NCBI RefSeq assembly: GCF_026262505.1
Contig: NC_067203.1
Span: 14,582,392 to 14,646,391 of the forward strand
From: Trichomonas vaginalis G3
Lineage: Eukaryota; Parabasalia; Trichomonadida; Trichomonadidae
Direction: 5' to 3'
Length of the DNA stretch: 64,000 nucleotides
Part shown: in pieces, positions 1 through 9,248 of the stretch
Layout: each line of letters begins with the position of its first letter
How positions within the stretch are numbered: the first letter of the stretch is position 1
Made by a program: the position numbers and the translations under genes
Notes under the pieces: generated by a model
Told to the model about the DNA's origin: nothing
Seen by the model: the letters and a program-made list of their open reading frames with translations, nothing else
The model's database searches: none

Positions 1-787
1 AATCGAAATAATTAAAATCTCTATTGAGAGAAGAAGAAAATTGTTGCTTGAATGTTCTTCTTCCGTTTTTGTTGCATGTTCCATCACCATCGTAAAATCT
101 CGTATGAGAAAGCTGAGCCACAACTTCTTCTGGAGGGCGAATAGCTTTCATCGGCTTTGGTGCAACTTTTCCTTCAGAAGACAAACTGTTAACAATTTCG
201 GTTAATTGCCTTTCTTTTTCAACATGCATTGTGGAATTATGAACTCTATCTCTAAGACCACTAACCGAAACGCGTAATGTGGGGACATTTATCGGCTTAT
301 CGTAAGAAAGAGTACTGAATGACCTTGTATCAGAAGGGGTATTCATATTTCTTGTTTGCTCAAGCTTGTAATTATCGTAAACTTGACCAGATAGTCTACT
401 CTTGAGACGATCGTTAAATGGGGTCATGTATCGTTCTTCCCAATCATGATGTATTTGAGCAATCTTTCTTTGGTGATTATCTGCATAAATATTTAGGTTG
501 TTTTCCATATTTTTCAAAAATGTTTCTTCATTATGAATTGCAGCGTATTTAGCTGTTGAAAGAGGTTCTTTCTTTACTCTATGACGAGCGAGAGCCATTG
601 TTGTTTTTGGCCTAATGCTCTTCATATTTGTAATTGGAGGTGGAAAACCTGTTAAATCGAAAGCAGGCTCAAGCTTTTTCTTTGATGTACTGTCAAGAGC
701 AGGCCTTCTGGATGTAATTATAGGGCAATTTCCAACCAGAAGGAAATTTAGTGATTCGTTTGAGTGAACTTTGACCTCAGAACGCAT
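1..787 (-). CDS. Unknown protein, C-terminus cut by window edge
   Basis: An open frame runs leftward from an ATG at 787-785 to the window edge with no stop, giving 262 codons; the C-terminus is missing. The product is basic and polar, with no membrane segment or signal peptide, and starts MRSEVKVHSNESLNFLLVG. A segment near residues 105-130 (DWEERYMTPFNDRLKSRL) faintly recalls the core of FAM228-type ciliary proteins, but I do not trust that match enough to name it. The frame is uninterrupted for almost 800 bases in AT-rich DNA with ordinary codon use, which supports a real gene. Its neighbour at 1700 is divergent. Confidence 0.6.
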   Translation of the reverse strand, partial: MRSEVKVHSNESLNFLLVGNCPIITSRRPALDSTSKKKLEPAFDLTGFPPPITNMKSIRPKTTMALARHRVKKEPLSTAKYAAIHNEETFLKNMENNLNIYADNHQRKIAQIHHDWEERYMTPFNDRLKSRLSGQVYDNYKLEQTRNMNTPSDTRSFSTLSYDKPINVPTLRVSVSGLRDRVHNSTMHVEKERQLTEIVNSLSSEGKVAPKPMKAIRPPEEVVAQLSHTRFYDGDGTCNKNGRRTFKQQFSSSLNRDFNYFD

Positions 788-1684
788 CGACTAAAAATAC
801 GTTTTTTGGAATCATTACATTTCAGATCTCATTTGATGTAATAATTAAGCTTCTTTGTATTGCAAACGTATTTTGAATGAGAAAACATCATCAATTCAAA
901 ATGCTCAATGGCGGGATTTTTGTGTTTGATAAATATTTCTTCTTTGACATTATGAATCTTCATAAAATACTTATCTTCATATATCAAACCAGATGGAACC
1001 GATCAAATTCTTCATTTTTCTATCAATGAGAGTTTAAATATAGAAAATTGATCTGTGTTAGGATTAATTCATAGGGAAAACATTGTGATGCTAAAAATAG
1101 ATAGATACCTGATCCCTGACGAAAGTTTTATAAAATTTTCAGTCAAGTCTATATTCTTAGAAGGATGAGATGCCATACTTAAGTTCTTGCTTTAATGATC
1201 CAAATTTAATATAAATACATCTTCATTTCATGTCAATGATAAAAGTAAAGAATTTTATTGGTTGAAGGAAACTATAGACAGACCAACAATTGAAAATCAG
1301 CCAAAGATTACTAATTAAAAGCATATAGTTTCTTCCGAAAATCCAAATCAACCTTCTCTTTTAAAAATATTATTCTTTCAATTTATTGAATTTTTAAAAC
1401 TTCAGGATTTCGGCAATATAACTGAATGTATGACTTGTTCATTTAAAAAAAATTAAGAGCAACAACCTTAATCCATTCAAAATTCAACAACCATTAACCA
1501 CATTTTAGGATAATCTTCAAATGTATAATATTAATTTAATTTTTCTGTACAAAAGAAGATCAAGGCAAAAATCGGTTTTGCCAATTTCAATTTATGGATA
1601 ACATTTTAAAATTAATGTATATTCTATGTATATTAAATCTTGTATCCAACGAACTGTCAAACTTGACAACTTTACATGGCAATG
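788..1684. other. Intergenic, about 0.9 kb
   Basis: AT-rich spacer between two divergent genes. I see no convincing open frame, RNA gene or repeat, only A- and T-runs. Confidence 0.6.
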
Positions 1685-1689
1685 TCACA
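1685..1689 (+). promoter_or_regulatory. Initiator-like TCACA before the gene at 1700
   Basis: TCACA fits the trichomonad initiator TCA(C/T)(A/T) and lies 10 bases before the ATG at 1700. An upstream in-frame ATG (1676) lies before this site, so it would not be in the transcript; this decides the start codon. Confidence 0.5.
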
Positions 1690-1699
1690 AAATTTTTTA

Positions 1700-2497
1700 A
1701 TGACAACGAGTACCTCTAACTCCCTTCTTTTACTTGCTGTCAAGCGCAGTATGGCAGTTGGCGCTTACAAGCTTGCAACAAGCAACACATTTTCTTCATT
1801 TAATGCAGAATCTGCACTTTCTGTTGGAGAAGTTGCTGCTAATGAAATGTCAATGTTTATCGATGTCCTTATTGACGAAATCAATGAGGCCCTTCCAGTT
1901 TCATCATACAGAAAAGAGATTGCCGAATCCCTTGCAATTGATCGTGATTTCGAAACATACCAATGGGGAGAAGCTTCACAATTAGTTTGCGACTCATTCT
2001 ACGCTAACAACAAGGGTACATTCAACACCTTCGTTTATTCTTTCAACCCTCTTGGCAATGGAAATACAATCCAAACCGAATACATGAGAATCGATCTTAA
2101 GTTCACACTTGCTGATATTTGCATTTGCCTTACAAAGTGCAAGAAGAACTGGTTCTCATCCCGTACATTCATCGAGAGAAGATATATCAAACCATCAGTC
2201 AACTTCGCTGATTTCGTTTGCTGCCTTTCTATTGCTATTTCACCAATTCTTGCAGTTGGTCTTCCAGTTCAGACACCAGCCAACGCTGCTGACGAACTTA
2301 AGGCACAAGCCGCTCAAGTTCCAAACACAATGCCAAGCGATGCTCCACGTCGTACAATTTACAACCCAATGAAGAAGATGAACGTTGTCGTTACAGATCC
2401 ACGGGTTCTTAAGCTTCTTCCAGGTTTCTGGGAAACAGTTACAACCAAGGATGTTGTTGCTGCAACAAACTCTGCTAAGTGGGAATTTGACCAGTAA
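1700..2497 (+). CDS. Unknown conserved-looking protein, 265 aa
   Basis: The start is placed at the ninth codon of a longer frame (MTTSTSNSL), because an initiator-like TCACA at 1685-1689 lies between the two candidate ATGs. I do not recognise the family. The protein has a Ser/Thr/Leu-rich N-terminus, a Cys-rich stretch (ICICLTKCKKNW) in the middle, a hydrophobic segment around residues 165-195 (FADFVCCLSIAISPILAVGL) and a basic, proline-containing C-terminal third (PMKKMNVVVTDPRVLKLLPGFW). Codon use favours C-ending codons more than neighbouring genes do, which in trichomonads often goes with high expression; that is inference. It could be membrane-associated through the single hydrophobic segment. 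Confidence 0.7.
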   Translation: MTTSTSNSLLLLAVKRSMAVGAYKLATSNTFSSFNAESALSVGEVAANEMSMFIDVLIDEINEALPVSSYRKEIAESLAIDRDFETYQWGEASQLVCDSFYANNKGTFNTFVYSFNPLGNGNTIQTEYMRIDLKFTLADICICLTKCKKNWFSSRTFIERRYIKPSVNFADFVCCLSIAISPILAVGLPVQTPANAADELKAQAAQVPNTMPSDAPRRTIYNPMKKMNVVVTDPRVLKLLPGFWETVTTKDVVAATNSAKWEFDQ

Positions 2498-2940
2498 TAA
2501 GTTAATTTCGTGGTAAATTTCATTTATAATTCTTTAAAATTTGGATTATTATTTTTTCAATTTGATTATTTTCATAATCGATGACATGTATTTTAATACA
2601 AATCAAAAAACACATATTTATCTTAAATATCTAAAAACAACGTTAAGATGAAATTTATTGCGTGGAAAAATCTAATAGAAATTGTATGAATTATGGAAAA
2701 ATTCAATGTATGAAAGAAAGTTGGAAATTTAATATATGAAGATATTGAAAAATACGATCTGAAAAAGATCATATTTTTTCTTTTTCCAGAACTGTCATAA
2801 TCCATTAATATATTAACTTCATTACTGAGAACTATTGTACTGCCATTGGCCTTAATTATGGAAAACATTTTGTTAAAATTAGATATAAACAAAAACAAAA
2901 GTTTATTTTATAGTTTTGATATAGTTCTATAGAATTTCAA
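2498..2940. other. Intergenic, about 0.44 kb
   Basis: AT-rich spacer between convergent genes. A minus-strand open frame of 91 codons (2623-2898) is low-complexity F/I/S/N-rich and not believable as a gene. Confidence 0.5.
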
Positions 2941-4425
2941 TTAAACATCAGATTTCTTTGGTTCTGATGGTTCGCCGGATTCCTCTTCATTTATAATTTC
3001 ATCATATTCTTCGTTTTCCGTATCAGCATTATTTTTATCATTATCAATAACAGAATCATGTTGATTGCTTTGTTCATTGTCTGGTTTTTCCTCCTCTTCT
3101 TCATTTGGTTGCTCAGTTCTTTCGTATTGTTTACGCAATTCCGAAAGTTGAGCAGCTACATCCCTGACTATAGCGTCCGGAACGAAAACAGACATATCTT
3201 CACTAGCAACAACCTCGTTACAGATAACGGCAATGCTTGGTCGAGGTTGTTCCCTAATTTGGGATTGGAGCTTTGATCTAGTTAATATCTTTTCTGCAAC
3301 TGAAGGTATTAATGTAGTAAGACGTGTTGTAGCCTCTAAAAGTTCTTCATTTGGTTCAACAATTTTATCATCTTCATTATCTGTCTCATTGTTAACAACT
3401 CTTAATGGATTAAGAGATGATATAACTTTCCCTTCGATTAAAAGCGGTCTAAGAGTTGGTGCAAGTTTAAAAGCGTTATGTCTTAATTTTTCTGTAACTG
3501 GGGAATTATTAATGGAAATAATAGATCCAACATAATGTTTAGCACCTTTGTTGTCAACTTTCTCTTGGATGTTATCGAACGCAATTAAAGTCATTAACTT
3601 GAAATTTCCATTTTTGGAAATTAGGCATTTGAGCATTGATACCCATTGCAAGCTCTTGCAGTAGCATGCTCCTTTAAATGATCTAATATAGTTTTCATCA
3701 AGAATTAAAGAAGTTAGATGAGGCAGTTGATTCATATTTTCAAAATTGACGAGCCTGTTATGGGTTAGATTCAGAACACGAACAATTGATTTGCCATCAT
3801 CTTTAACATTAGGAAACTTAACTAATTTCTCATTTTGTGAATTAATTGTAAGTTGTTTTGGTCCTTTTAGCTGAGGTTTGAACTTTTCTTTATTGAGTTT
3901 TGATGTCTTATTAAATTCAAGTTCGCTCTTTCTAGTCTGTCGCTTTTGAGTTTTTGCTGGTTGTTGTTTTGGAATTTCAGAGTCCGATAATTCGCTTAGA
4001 TTTTCAATTTCATTCTCTATTTCATTTTCTTGTATAGGTTTTGCGTTTGATTTCTTTGTTATTGGGATTTCTTCTTCTTCGTTAGCATCTTTTGGAGTAT
4101 TCTCAGAATTAGATTGTGAACTTAATTTTTCAACAGGTTTAACTGTTTTTATTAAATCGTTATCTGAATTATCAGCTATAACGTCTAATGTATCATTTTC
4201 AATTTCATGAATTTCATCACTCTGATTTGTATTTTCATCACCATTTTCTTTGACTTCTTCCTCTTCATCTATTTGTTGATTTTCATCATCTGATAATTTC
4301 ATTTCAGTTGTATTTTCTTTGGTTTCTTCCTCTTCCTCTAATTCAACACTAAAATTTTGTTTGTTTTGATTGGAATCTTCTTCATTCGAAATTTTATTTT
4401 CAGAAACAATTTCTTCTTCAGACAT
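2941..4425 (-). CDS. Acidic leucine-rich-repeat protein (SDS22-like LRR core)
   Basis: About 494 aa, starting MSEEEIVSENK. A frame extension eight codons further upstream is rejected because a TCACA initiator-like motif (4434-4438, minus strand) lies between the two ATGs. Residues 1-150 are very acidic, with runs of E/D and an E-N-E-I-E repeat; residues 150-195 are basic. Around residues 205-260 there are two to three leucine-rich repeats (VRVLNLTHNRLVNFENM, LPHLTSLILDENYIRSF), the pattern of SDS22/LRRcap adaptor proteins. The C-terminal 60 residues are again acidic. Known LRR proteins of this kind are docking subunits, often ciliary or nuclear, without enzymatic activity. The exact partner cannot be read from sequence. 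No signal peptide is visible, so it is probably cytosolic or nuclear. Confidence 0.75.
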   Translation of the reverse strand: MSEEEIVSENKISNEEDSNQNKQNFSVELEEEEETKENTTEMKLSDDENQQIDEEEEVKENGDENTNQSDEIHEIENDTLDVIADNSDNDLIKTVKPVEKLSSQSNSENTPKDANEEEEIPITKKSNAKPIQENEIENEIENLSELSDSEIPKQQPAKTQKRQTRKSELEFNKTSKLNKEKFKPQLKGPKQLTINSQNEKLVKFPNVKDDGKSIVRVLNLTHNRLVNFENMNQLPHLTSLILDENYIRSFKGACYCKSLQWVSMLKCLISKNGNFKLMTLIAFDNIQEKVDNKGAKHYVGSIISINNSPVTEKLRHNAFKLAPTLRPLLIEGKVISSLNPLRVVNNETDNEDDKIVEPNEELLEATTRLTTLIPSVAEKILTRSKLQSQIREQPRPSIAVICNEVVASEDMSVFVPDAIVRDVAAQLSELRKQYERTEQPNEEEEEKPDNEQSNQHDSVIDNDKNNADTENEEYDEIINEEESGEPSEPKKSDV

Positions 4426-4433
4426 TTTGATTT

Positions 4434-4438
4434 TGTGA
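4434..4438 (-). promoter_or_regulatory. Initiator-like TCACA for the LRR gene
   Basis: On the minus strand TCACA lies 8 bases before the ATG at 4425 and fits the trichomonad initiator. It lies downstream of the alternative ATG at 4449. Confidence 0.5.
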
Positions 4439-4703
4439 CAAACGTCCAAAACAATTTATCTTTAAACTAATCATAATTAAATCTACTTACTAATGCATAT
4501 ATTTTTTAATCAGATTTTTAGCTCTAGAATCATTTTTCATGAAGCAAAATGTATAATTGAGACAATCTCTTATTTAATTTAACATGCTTAATAACCTTAA
4601 AGATTTAAACAGAAATCATTAGTAATTGGCTTTATTAGAAACAATATTAAAATTTTATTAAAATTTTCATTAAAGTTTTTACTTTGGTATAAACAAAATT
4701 CAT

Positions 4704-5582
4704 TTAAATTCTTAATATGCCAGCTGAATATGAAACGCTTGAATCATGTTTGCTCTTTGCATGGCTTGATTGAGAATAATGAGGGAATTCAGCATCGTAA
4801 TTAACGAGAATTTCCATGGCCATTGTAATTGGAACATAGCCACATATTGTATTTTCAGTTTCAGAAATGTATTTTGTAAATCCTTTTGGATCATGATCCT
4901 TTACGTATTCCCATGCCATTTTATCAAGTCTCTCGATTCTCTTGTAAACAGGTTCTGATTTCTCGATTTCCTTTGGAAGGTAGAAATAATCAAAATTATT
5001 GCCCCAATGACAGAAGTCAGATGAAATAACAAGTAGCGTCTTTGGATCGGAAATAATTGGTGTGAGAGCTTCAACAACCTGCTTGTGCTGAGCTTCTTTG
5101 AGGTCTCCAATCATGATTGGAATGACGCTGAATGGTTTATCTCCGAAAACATATTTCAACAATGGAAGCTGCATCTCAAGAGAGTGTTCTTTTGCTGACT
5201 GATCGATAGATAAAACTTGGAATGAATCAGGATATTTCTGTAAAAGCTCGTCTGCAGCTTTTCTATCAATTGGAACTGTTCCATATGGAGTTTCGCAGCC
5301 ATCAGCTGCAGCAATTGTACATTTTTTGACATAAATTCTATGTGAGGGCCCTAAAATAACAACTCTATCAAAATTAGAAGGATCAATTGCTTTATAAGCA
5401 TATGAAGCTGTTGCAACACTATAAACGTAGCCTGCATGTGGTGCAATAATTGCTTTGACGATACCTTTCTTATCTTGGCTAACATTTGCATTTGAAAATG
5501 ATTCGTCAAGCATTTCTTTAAGTTCTTGTCCAATTGGATACCACGATCCTGCATGATATGCTGGAACTACCTTAGTTGACAT
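4704..5582 (-). CDS. MEMO1: MEMO family protein (MEMO1-like)
   Basis: 292 aa, colinear with human MEMO1 over the whole length (family usually 260-300 aa). Signature blocks are visible: YHAGSWY near the N-terminus, IIAPHAGYVYS, VVILGPSHRIYV, a CHWG block after ISSDF, TICGYVP, and the C-terminal SSVSYSAGI. The residues reported to bind copper in MEMO1 are present: His49, His81 and Cys247 (human Cys244). MEMO proteins are cytosolic copper-binding or redox proteins related to extradiol dioxygenases. The start MSTKVVPAYHAGSW was chosen because it matches the family N-terminus; a 30-codon upstream extension is phenylalanine-rich and runs into a small inverted-repeat insertion at 5608-5735. The promoter is therefore next to, or partly within, a transposon remnant. 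Confidence 0.92.
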   Translation of the reverse strand: MSTKVVPAYHAGSWYPIGQELKEMLDESFSNANVSQDKKGIVKAIIAPHAGYVYSVATASYAYKAIDPSNFDRVVILGPSHRIYVKKCTIAAADGCETPYGTVPIDRKAADELLQKYPDSFQVLSIDQSAKEHSLEMQLPLLKYVFGDKPFSVIPIMIGDLKEAQHKQVVEALTPIISDPKTLLVISSDFCHWGNNFDYFYLPKEIEKSEPVYKRIERLDKMAWEYVKDHDPKGFTKYISETENTICGYVPITMAMEILVNYDAEFPHYSQSSHAKSKHDSSVSYSAGILRI

Positions 5583-5607
5583 ATTTCTGTTGATAAAAAA
5601 AAAAAAA

Positions 5608-5735
5608 TTAAGGCTGCACTTACGCCCATCTGACTTTAATTCAAATTTTTGACAACGGGTGTGAAGCACCATTGAAATTTAACCTTAAACATCTGAATTG
5701 AATGCCCCGTCATAGGGGAGTAAGTGCACCCTTAA
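5608..5735. mobile_element. Short TTAA-flanked inverted-repeat element (MITE)
   Basis: The left end reads TTAA then GGCTGCACTTACGCCC. The right end, read on the other strand, is TTAA then GGGTGCACTTACTCCC. The 124-bp body therefore has inverted ends of about 16 bp and a TTAA on each side, the target duplication known for Kolobok and piggyBac transposons. Related ends and interior occur at 59.2-59.6 kb. The element ends 26 bases upstream of the MEMO start codon. No coding capacity, so non-autonomous. Confidence 0.65.
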
Positions 5736-5897
5736 AGAACCAGAATGTTATACTTTAGACAGAAGAATATTGGTTTTGTATAAATCCAATATTCATATAT
5801 TCGATAAATGAAAATACAACCGGATCAATCTAATATTACAATAGTAGGCTTTCTGGATGGCTAAATCAATCCAAAAAACGGAAAAGCTTTTTTCCCC

Positions 5898-7811
5898 TCA
5901 AATTCCTTTAGCACCATGTAAAGCAAGAAAATCAGTCATTGTTTCCCCACAATGACATACTGCTAATTTAAATGCTGTATTTCCAAATCCATCCATTTCA
6001 TTTATATTTGCACCATGTGAAAGAAGAAACCTAACTATTGCCAGATTATTAGCTTCTGAAGCACAATGTAGAGCTGTTTGTCCAAATTCATCTTTTTCAT
6101 TAATATTTGCACCATGTAAAAGAAGAGGTTCGTTTGTTTCGTTACTATTTTTATGACCTGCTGCATAATGAAGAGCTGTTTTTCCATGATCATCTTTTTC
6201 ATTGATATCTATGCCATATGAAAGCAAAAGTTCAACTACATCTTTACAATTATTATTCGCTGCAAAATTAAGAGCAGTTAGTCCAATAGAAAATTTTTCG
6301 TTAATATCTGCACCATGTAAAATAAGGAATTCAACAATTTCTTTTTTATTTTCAAATATTGCATGACCAAGACATGACATTCCGTATTTATTTTTTCCAT
6401 TGATATTTGCACCATGTGAAAGAAGAAGCTCAGCTACTTCTTTTTTATTATTTAATATTGCATAAAAGAGAGCTGAACTTCCATATTTATCTTTTTCATT
6501 GATATTTGCACCATGCGAAAGAAGAAGCTCAGCTACTTCTTTTTTATTATTTAATATTGCATAAAAGAGAGCTGAACTTCCATATTTATCTTTTTCATTG
6601 ATATTTGCACCATGCGAAAGAAGAAGTTCGGCGGCTTTTTTACTACCTTTTATTGCTGCAGTATGAAGATAAGTTTTTCCTTGTTCATCTTTTTCATTGA
6701 TATTGGCCCCATGCGAAAGAAAAGTCTCAACTATTTCTTTGTTATTTTCAAATATTGCAATATAAAGAGCAGTTCTTCCATTTTTATCTTTTCCATTGAT
6801 ATTTGCGCCAAGTGAAATTAAGAGTTCCACCATTTCGTTACAAGTACATCCTGCTGCAACATTAAGAGCCAGAACTCCATTTTTATCTTTTGTATTGATA
6901 TCAGAACCGAGTGATAGGAAATATCTGCAAAGAGATGGAATTTCAAACATTGCTGAACGAACAAAAACGCTGTTAATATCATTTGTTTGGTCGAAATAAA
7001 CTAAAAATGAATCAAGATTATTATACAATCCGCATTCAATCAAATTGATCTCAACATGATACTCATTCATTAAAAATGTTACGAAATCAATGTTATGTGA
7101 AATAATTGCATATTTCATACATTCTTTGTCTGGTTTTTGATCTTTCAAACATTCACTCATGATCTCTGAATTTCCACCTAAAAATGAAAGAATTAGACAT
7201 AATGGGGTTATTTTTGATTCAAATTTCGTTCTTAATATTTTGAAACAATCAACTGCTCCATGGTAACAACATAATTCAAGTAATGAATATTCTTTGAAAT
7301 CACCTGGATATAGATCACTTTCAAGTTTTTGTAGATCATCAAAATGTTCACTTCCCGTGATTGAAATAAATTCATTGAAGTCATTATTCATAATCGCCCT
7401 GAAAATCGGATCTTCTTTATGAATATCTAGATTAATTAATCTCATATTTACGAAATCTTGAGTTTTGTCTAAATTAATTCTATATTCGTTGTAAAATAGG
7501 AAGTTTGAAATAAGTGAAATACTGTTGACTTTTGTGACATCATAATCAGTAGATATGATTTTTGCAAGTTCTAAATAGAATTTAGCATAACGGTTTTTAT
7601 ATGGAATAATATCTAAAATATCCTTTATAATCTTTGGAGGAGGATATTTCCTTGTTTCAATTAATTCTATTTTGATTAATTTGTAAATTGAGTTAAGTTC
7701 TTCATTATTTCCGGTTTTCAGCCGATACAATGCATTATATATATTGATATGATATTTGTAGATACTTATCAATTCATCGTATTTTGTTGGAAGTATGGTT
7801 TGATTAGACAT
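5898..7811 (-). CDS. DUF3447-type ankyrin-repeat protein, 637 aa
   Basis: The N-terminal ~300 residues are the trichomonad DUF3447-type region (YSLLELCCYHGAVDCFKIL, then LSFLGGNSEIMSECL, then ECMKYAIISHNIDFVTFL). It is followed by ten 33-residue ankyrin repeats of the LLSHGANINEKDKYG type and a short C-terminal cap. Ankyrin repeats bind partner proteins; no catalytic domain, signal peptide or membrane segment is visible. Two adjacent repeats (6411-6509 and 6510-6608) differ at one base, a very recent unit duplication. The 966-aa protein at 11446 is a clear paralogue with the same N-terminus. A 1054-bp transposon lies 44 bases upstream of the ATG. Proteins of this family are among the most numerous in T. 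vaginalis; their roles are largely unknown. Confidence 0.88.
   Translation of the reverse strand: MSNQTILPTKYDELISIYKYHINIYNALYRLKTGNNEELNSIYKLIKIELIETRKYPPPKIIKDILDIIPYKNRYAKFYLELAKIISTDYDVTKVNSISLISNFLFYNEYRINLDKTQDFVNMRLINLDIHKEDPIFRAIMNNDFNEFISITGSEHFDDLQKLESDLYPGDFKEYSLLELCCYHGAVDCFKILRTKFESKITPLCLILSFLGGNSEIMSECLKDQKPDKECMKYAIISHNIDFVTFLMNEYHVEINLIECGLYNNLDSFLVYFDQTNDINSVFVRSAMFEIPSLCRYFLSLGSDINTKDKNGVLALNVAAGCTCNEMVELLISLGANINGKDKNGRTALYIAIFENNKEIVETFLSHGANINEKDEQGKTYLHTAAIKGSKKAAELLLSHGANINEKDKYGSSALFYAILNNKKEVAELLLSHGANINEKDKYGSSALFYAILNNKKEVAELLLSHGANINGKNKYGMSCLGHAIFENKKEIVEFLILHGADINEKFSIGLTALNFAANNNCKDVVELLLSYGIDINEKDDHGKTALHYAAGHKNSNETNEPLLLHGANINEKDEFGQTALHCASEANNLAIVRFLLSHGANINEMDGFGNTAFKLAVCHCGETMTDFLALHGAKGI
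6411..6608 (-). repeat. Two near-identical tandem 99-bp ankyrin units
   Basis: Units 6411-6509 and 6510-6608 encode the same ankyrin repeat and differ by a single base, while other units in the gene have diverged strongly. This is a recent duplication of one unit. Confidence 0.9.
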
Positions 7812-7855
7812 TCAAAAATTTAATAATCATTTTTATTACATTTTATCAAATACAT

Positions 7856-8909
7856 TAAGGGTTTCGTTTTGCTAAAATTGTCACTTTTATAGCATATTTG
7901 TTTTTGGATGTTTTGCGAAACCAAAAAAAAAACTATGATATACAATGTGTGTGTAAAGAAAATACTTTATTTACTAGTTAAAAATCATTTGGTATTGATC
8001 AAGTTATTTTTTCTGGATAAGATATTATATGGATAATTGGATAGAAAATACAATTATATAATCTTGTACCTGGTTTAATTAAGCTAATTGTCATCAGAAA
8101 CTTGTAATTTTTATGAATTTCAGATTTTCTTTTCATTACTGCTTTTCTTAATAGGTCAAGTTCTTATTTACATTATAAAGTATGATATTTACAAATATCA
8201 AGTTATCGTGTTTTTTGAGAAATTATGAGAAACAAACAAAAATGAAAAAGATAGGAATAGCAATGAATAGTGATGTGGGTATAGAAAATGTAAGAGATAT
8301 GAATGAAAAGCAATCAATATTTAGGACATTGACCATAGATTTCGAAAAAAAATGCTGCATATTGAGCGAAAACTATGATTATATTATAAGGCTGTCATTT
8401 AAAGCATAATGAAACTATTCCCTTTTCATTTTAATCGAATAAGATAGTAAAGATTTTTGAATTAGCTAGAAACTGATGAGATGTTTTCACAAATCAGATT
8501 TTTAATCTCTATAATGCATAATTCACTCAATATCTCAATTTTGATATTGCGAGATATTTTTGCTATCGGTTTCGCAATTTTGACACAATAGCAAGAGGGT
8601 TCTATAAGCATTATTATCAACGTAGAATCTGAATATCATATCAGAAAATGTCGCAAATCTAACATTTACCCGACCAAATAGCAAAAATAATTGAATACTT
8701 TTCGCAAAAACTTTAAAAATCGATAAAAATATGAAATATAGATATTAAAGAGACTTTTTATATAATATTCATAAAGATTTTCCAAAAATATGATACCGCA
8801 AAATTAAAAAAGTGACGTCTTGAGTGGAGTCAAAGGTCGAAATTGCTAGCTAAATGTTTTTTTAGCGAAATTGCGTATTGTATGTTTTTTTCGCAAAACG
8901 AAACCCTTA
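7856..8909. mobile_element. Inverted-repeat DNA transposon, copy 1 (1054 bp)
   Basis: Both ends carry the perfect inverted repeat TAAGGGTTTCGTTTTGC (17 bp). The flanks are an exact 7-bp target duplication, AATACAT (7849-7855 and 8910-8916). Two further copies lie at 46765 and 47887, each with its own 7-bp duplication, which fixes the ends. Motifs like TTTGCGAAA recur in the subterminal regions. The only open frame (8182-8409, 75 codons) resembles no transposase I know, so the element is probably non-autonomous. It inserted 44 bases upstream of the start codon of the ankyrin gene ending at 7811. A 7-bp duplication is compatible with P-like, hAT-like or Dada-like enzymes, so the superfamily stays open. 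Confidence 0.88.
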
Positions 8910-9248
8910 AATACATATATATTTTTATAATTTATTATGAGAATGTACAATATTATGCATAATTTAAACTTTGATTATAAAAAATCCAACAAAATATTAT
9001 GAATAATGATGAAGTTCATAAATGTGATAAATGACTCATGCGTATAATGCTATCTTATTTACATGGCACGCTAGGCACTTCGATTCTCTTATTTCCATCA
9101 TTTTATGGTAAATTTTATATATATTGAAGAAGTTCATGGATAAAATTTGACCTATACACAAAGATAGAGTGATGATCAATATTTGTAAACATATAACTGT
9201 AAGTGCTGCGAGCCCATAAATTTAACAGCAAGATTTTTTAACGAAACT
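8910..9248. other. Intergenic, about 0.34 kb
   Basis: AT-rich spacer, beginning with the 7-bp target duplication of the transposon and ending at a coiled-coil gene. Nothing else seen. Confidence 0.5.

Noticed and set aside
2623-2898. Minus-strand 91-codon open frame
   Set aside because: Low-complexity F/I/S/N composition, no family resemblance, no promoter motif, in AT-rich spacer.
5583-5672. 30-codon N-terminal extension of the MEMO protein
   Set aside because: Absent from the family, phenylalanine-rich and derived from a poly-A/T run and a MITE.
8182-8409. 75-codon open frame inside the 7-bp-duplication transposon, seen in all three copies
   Set aside because: Shared only because the copies are nearly identical. 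It is disrupted in copy 2 by an A-run length change and resembles no transposase.
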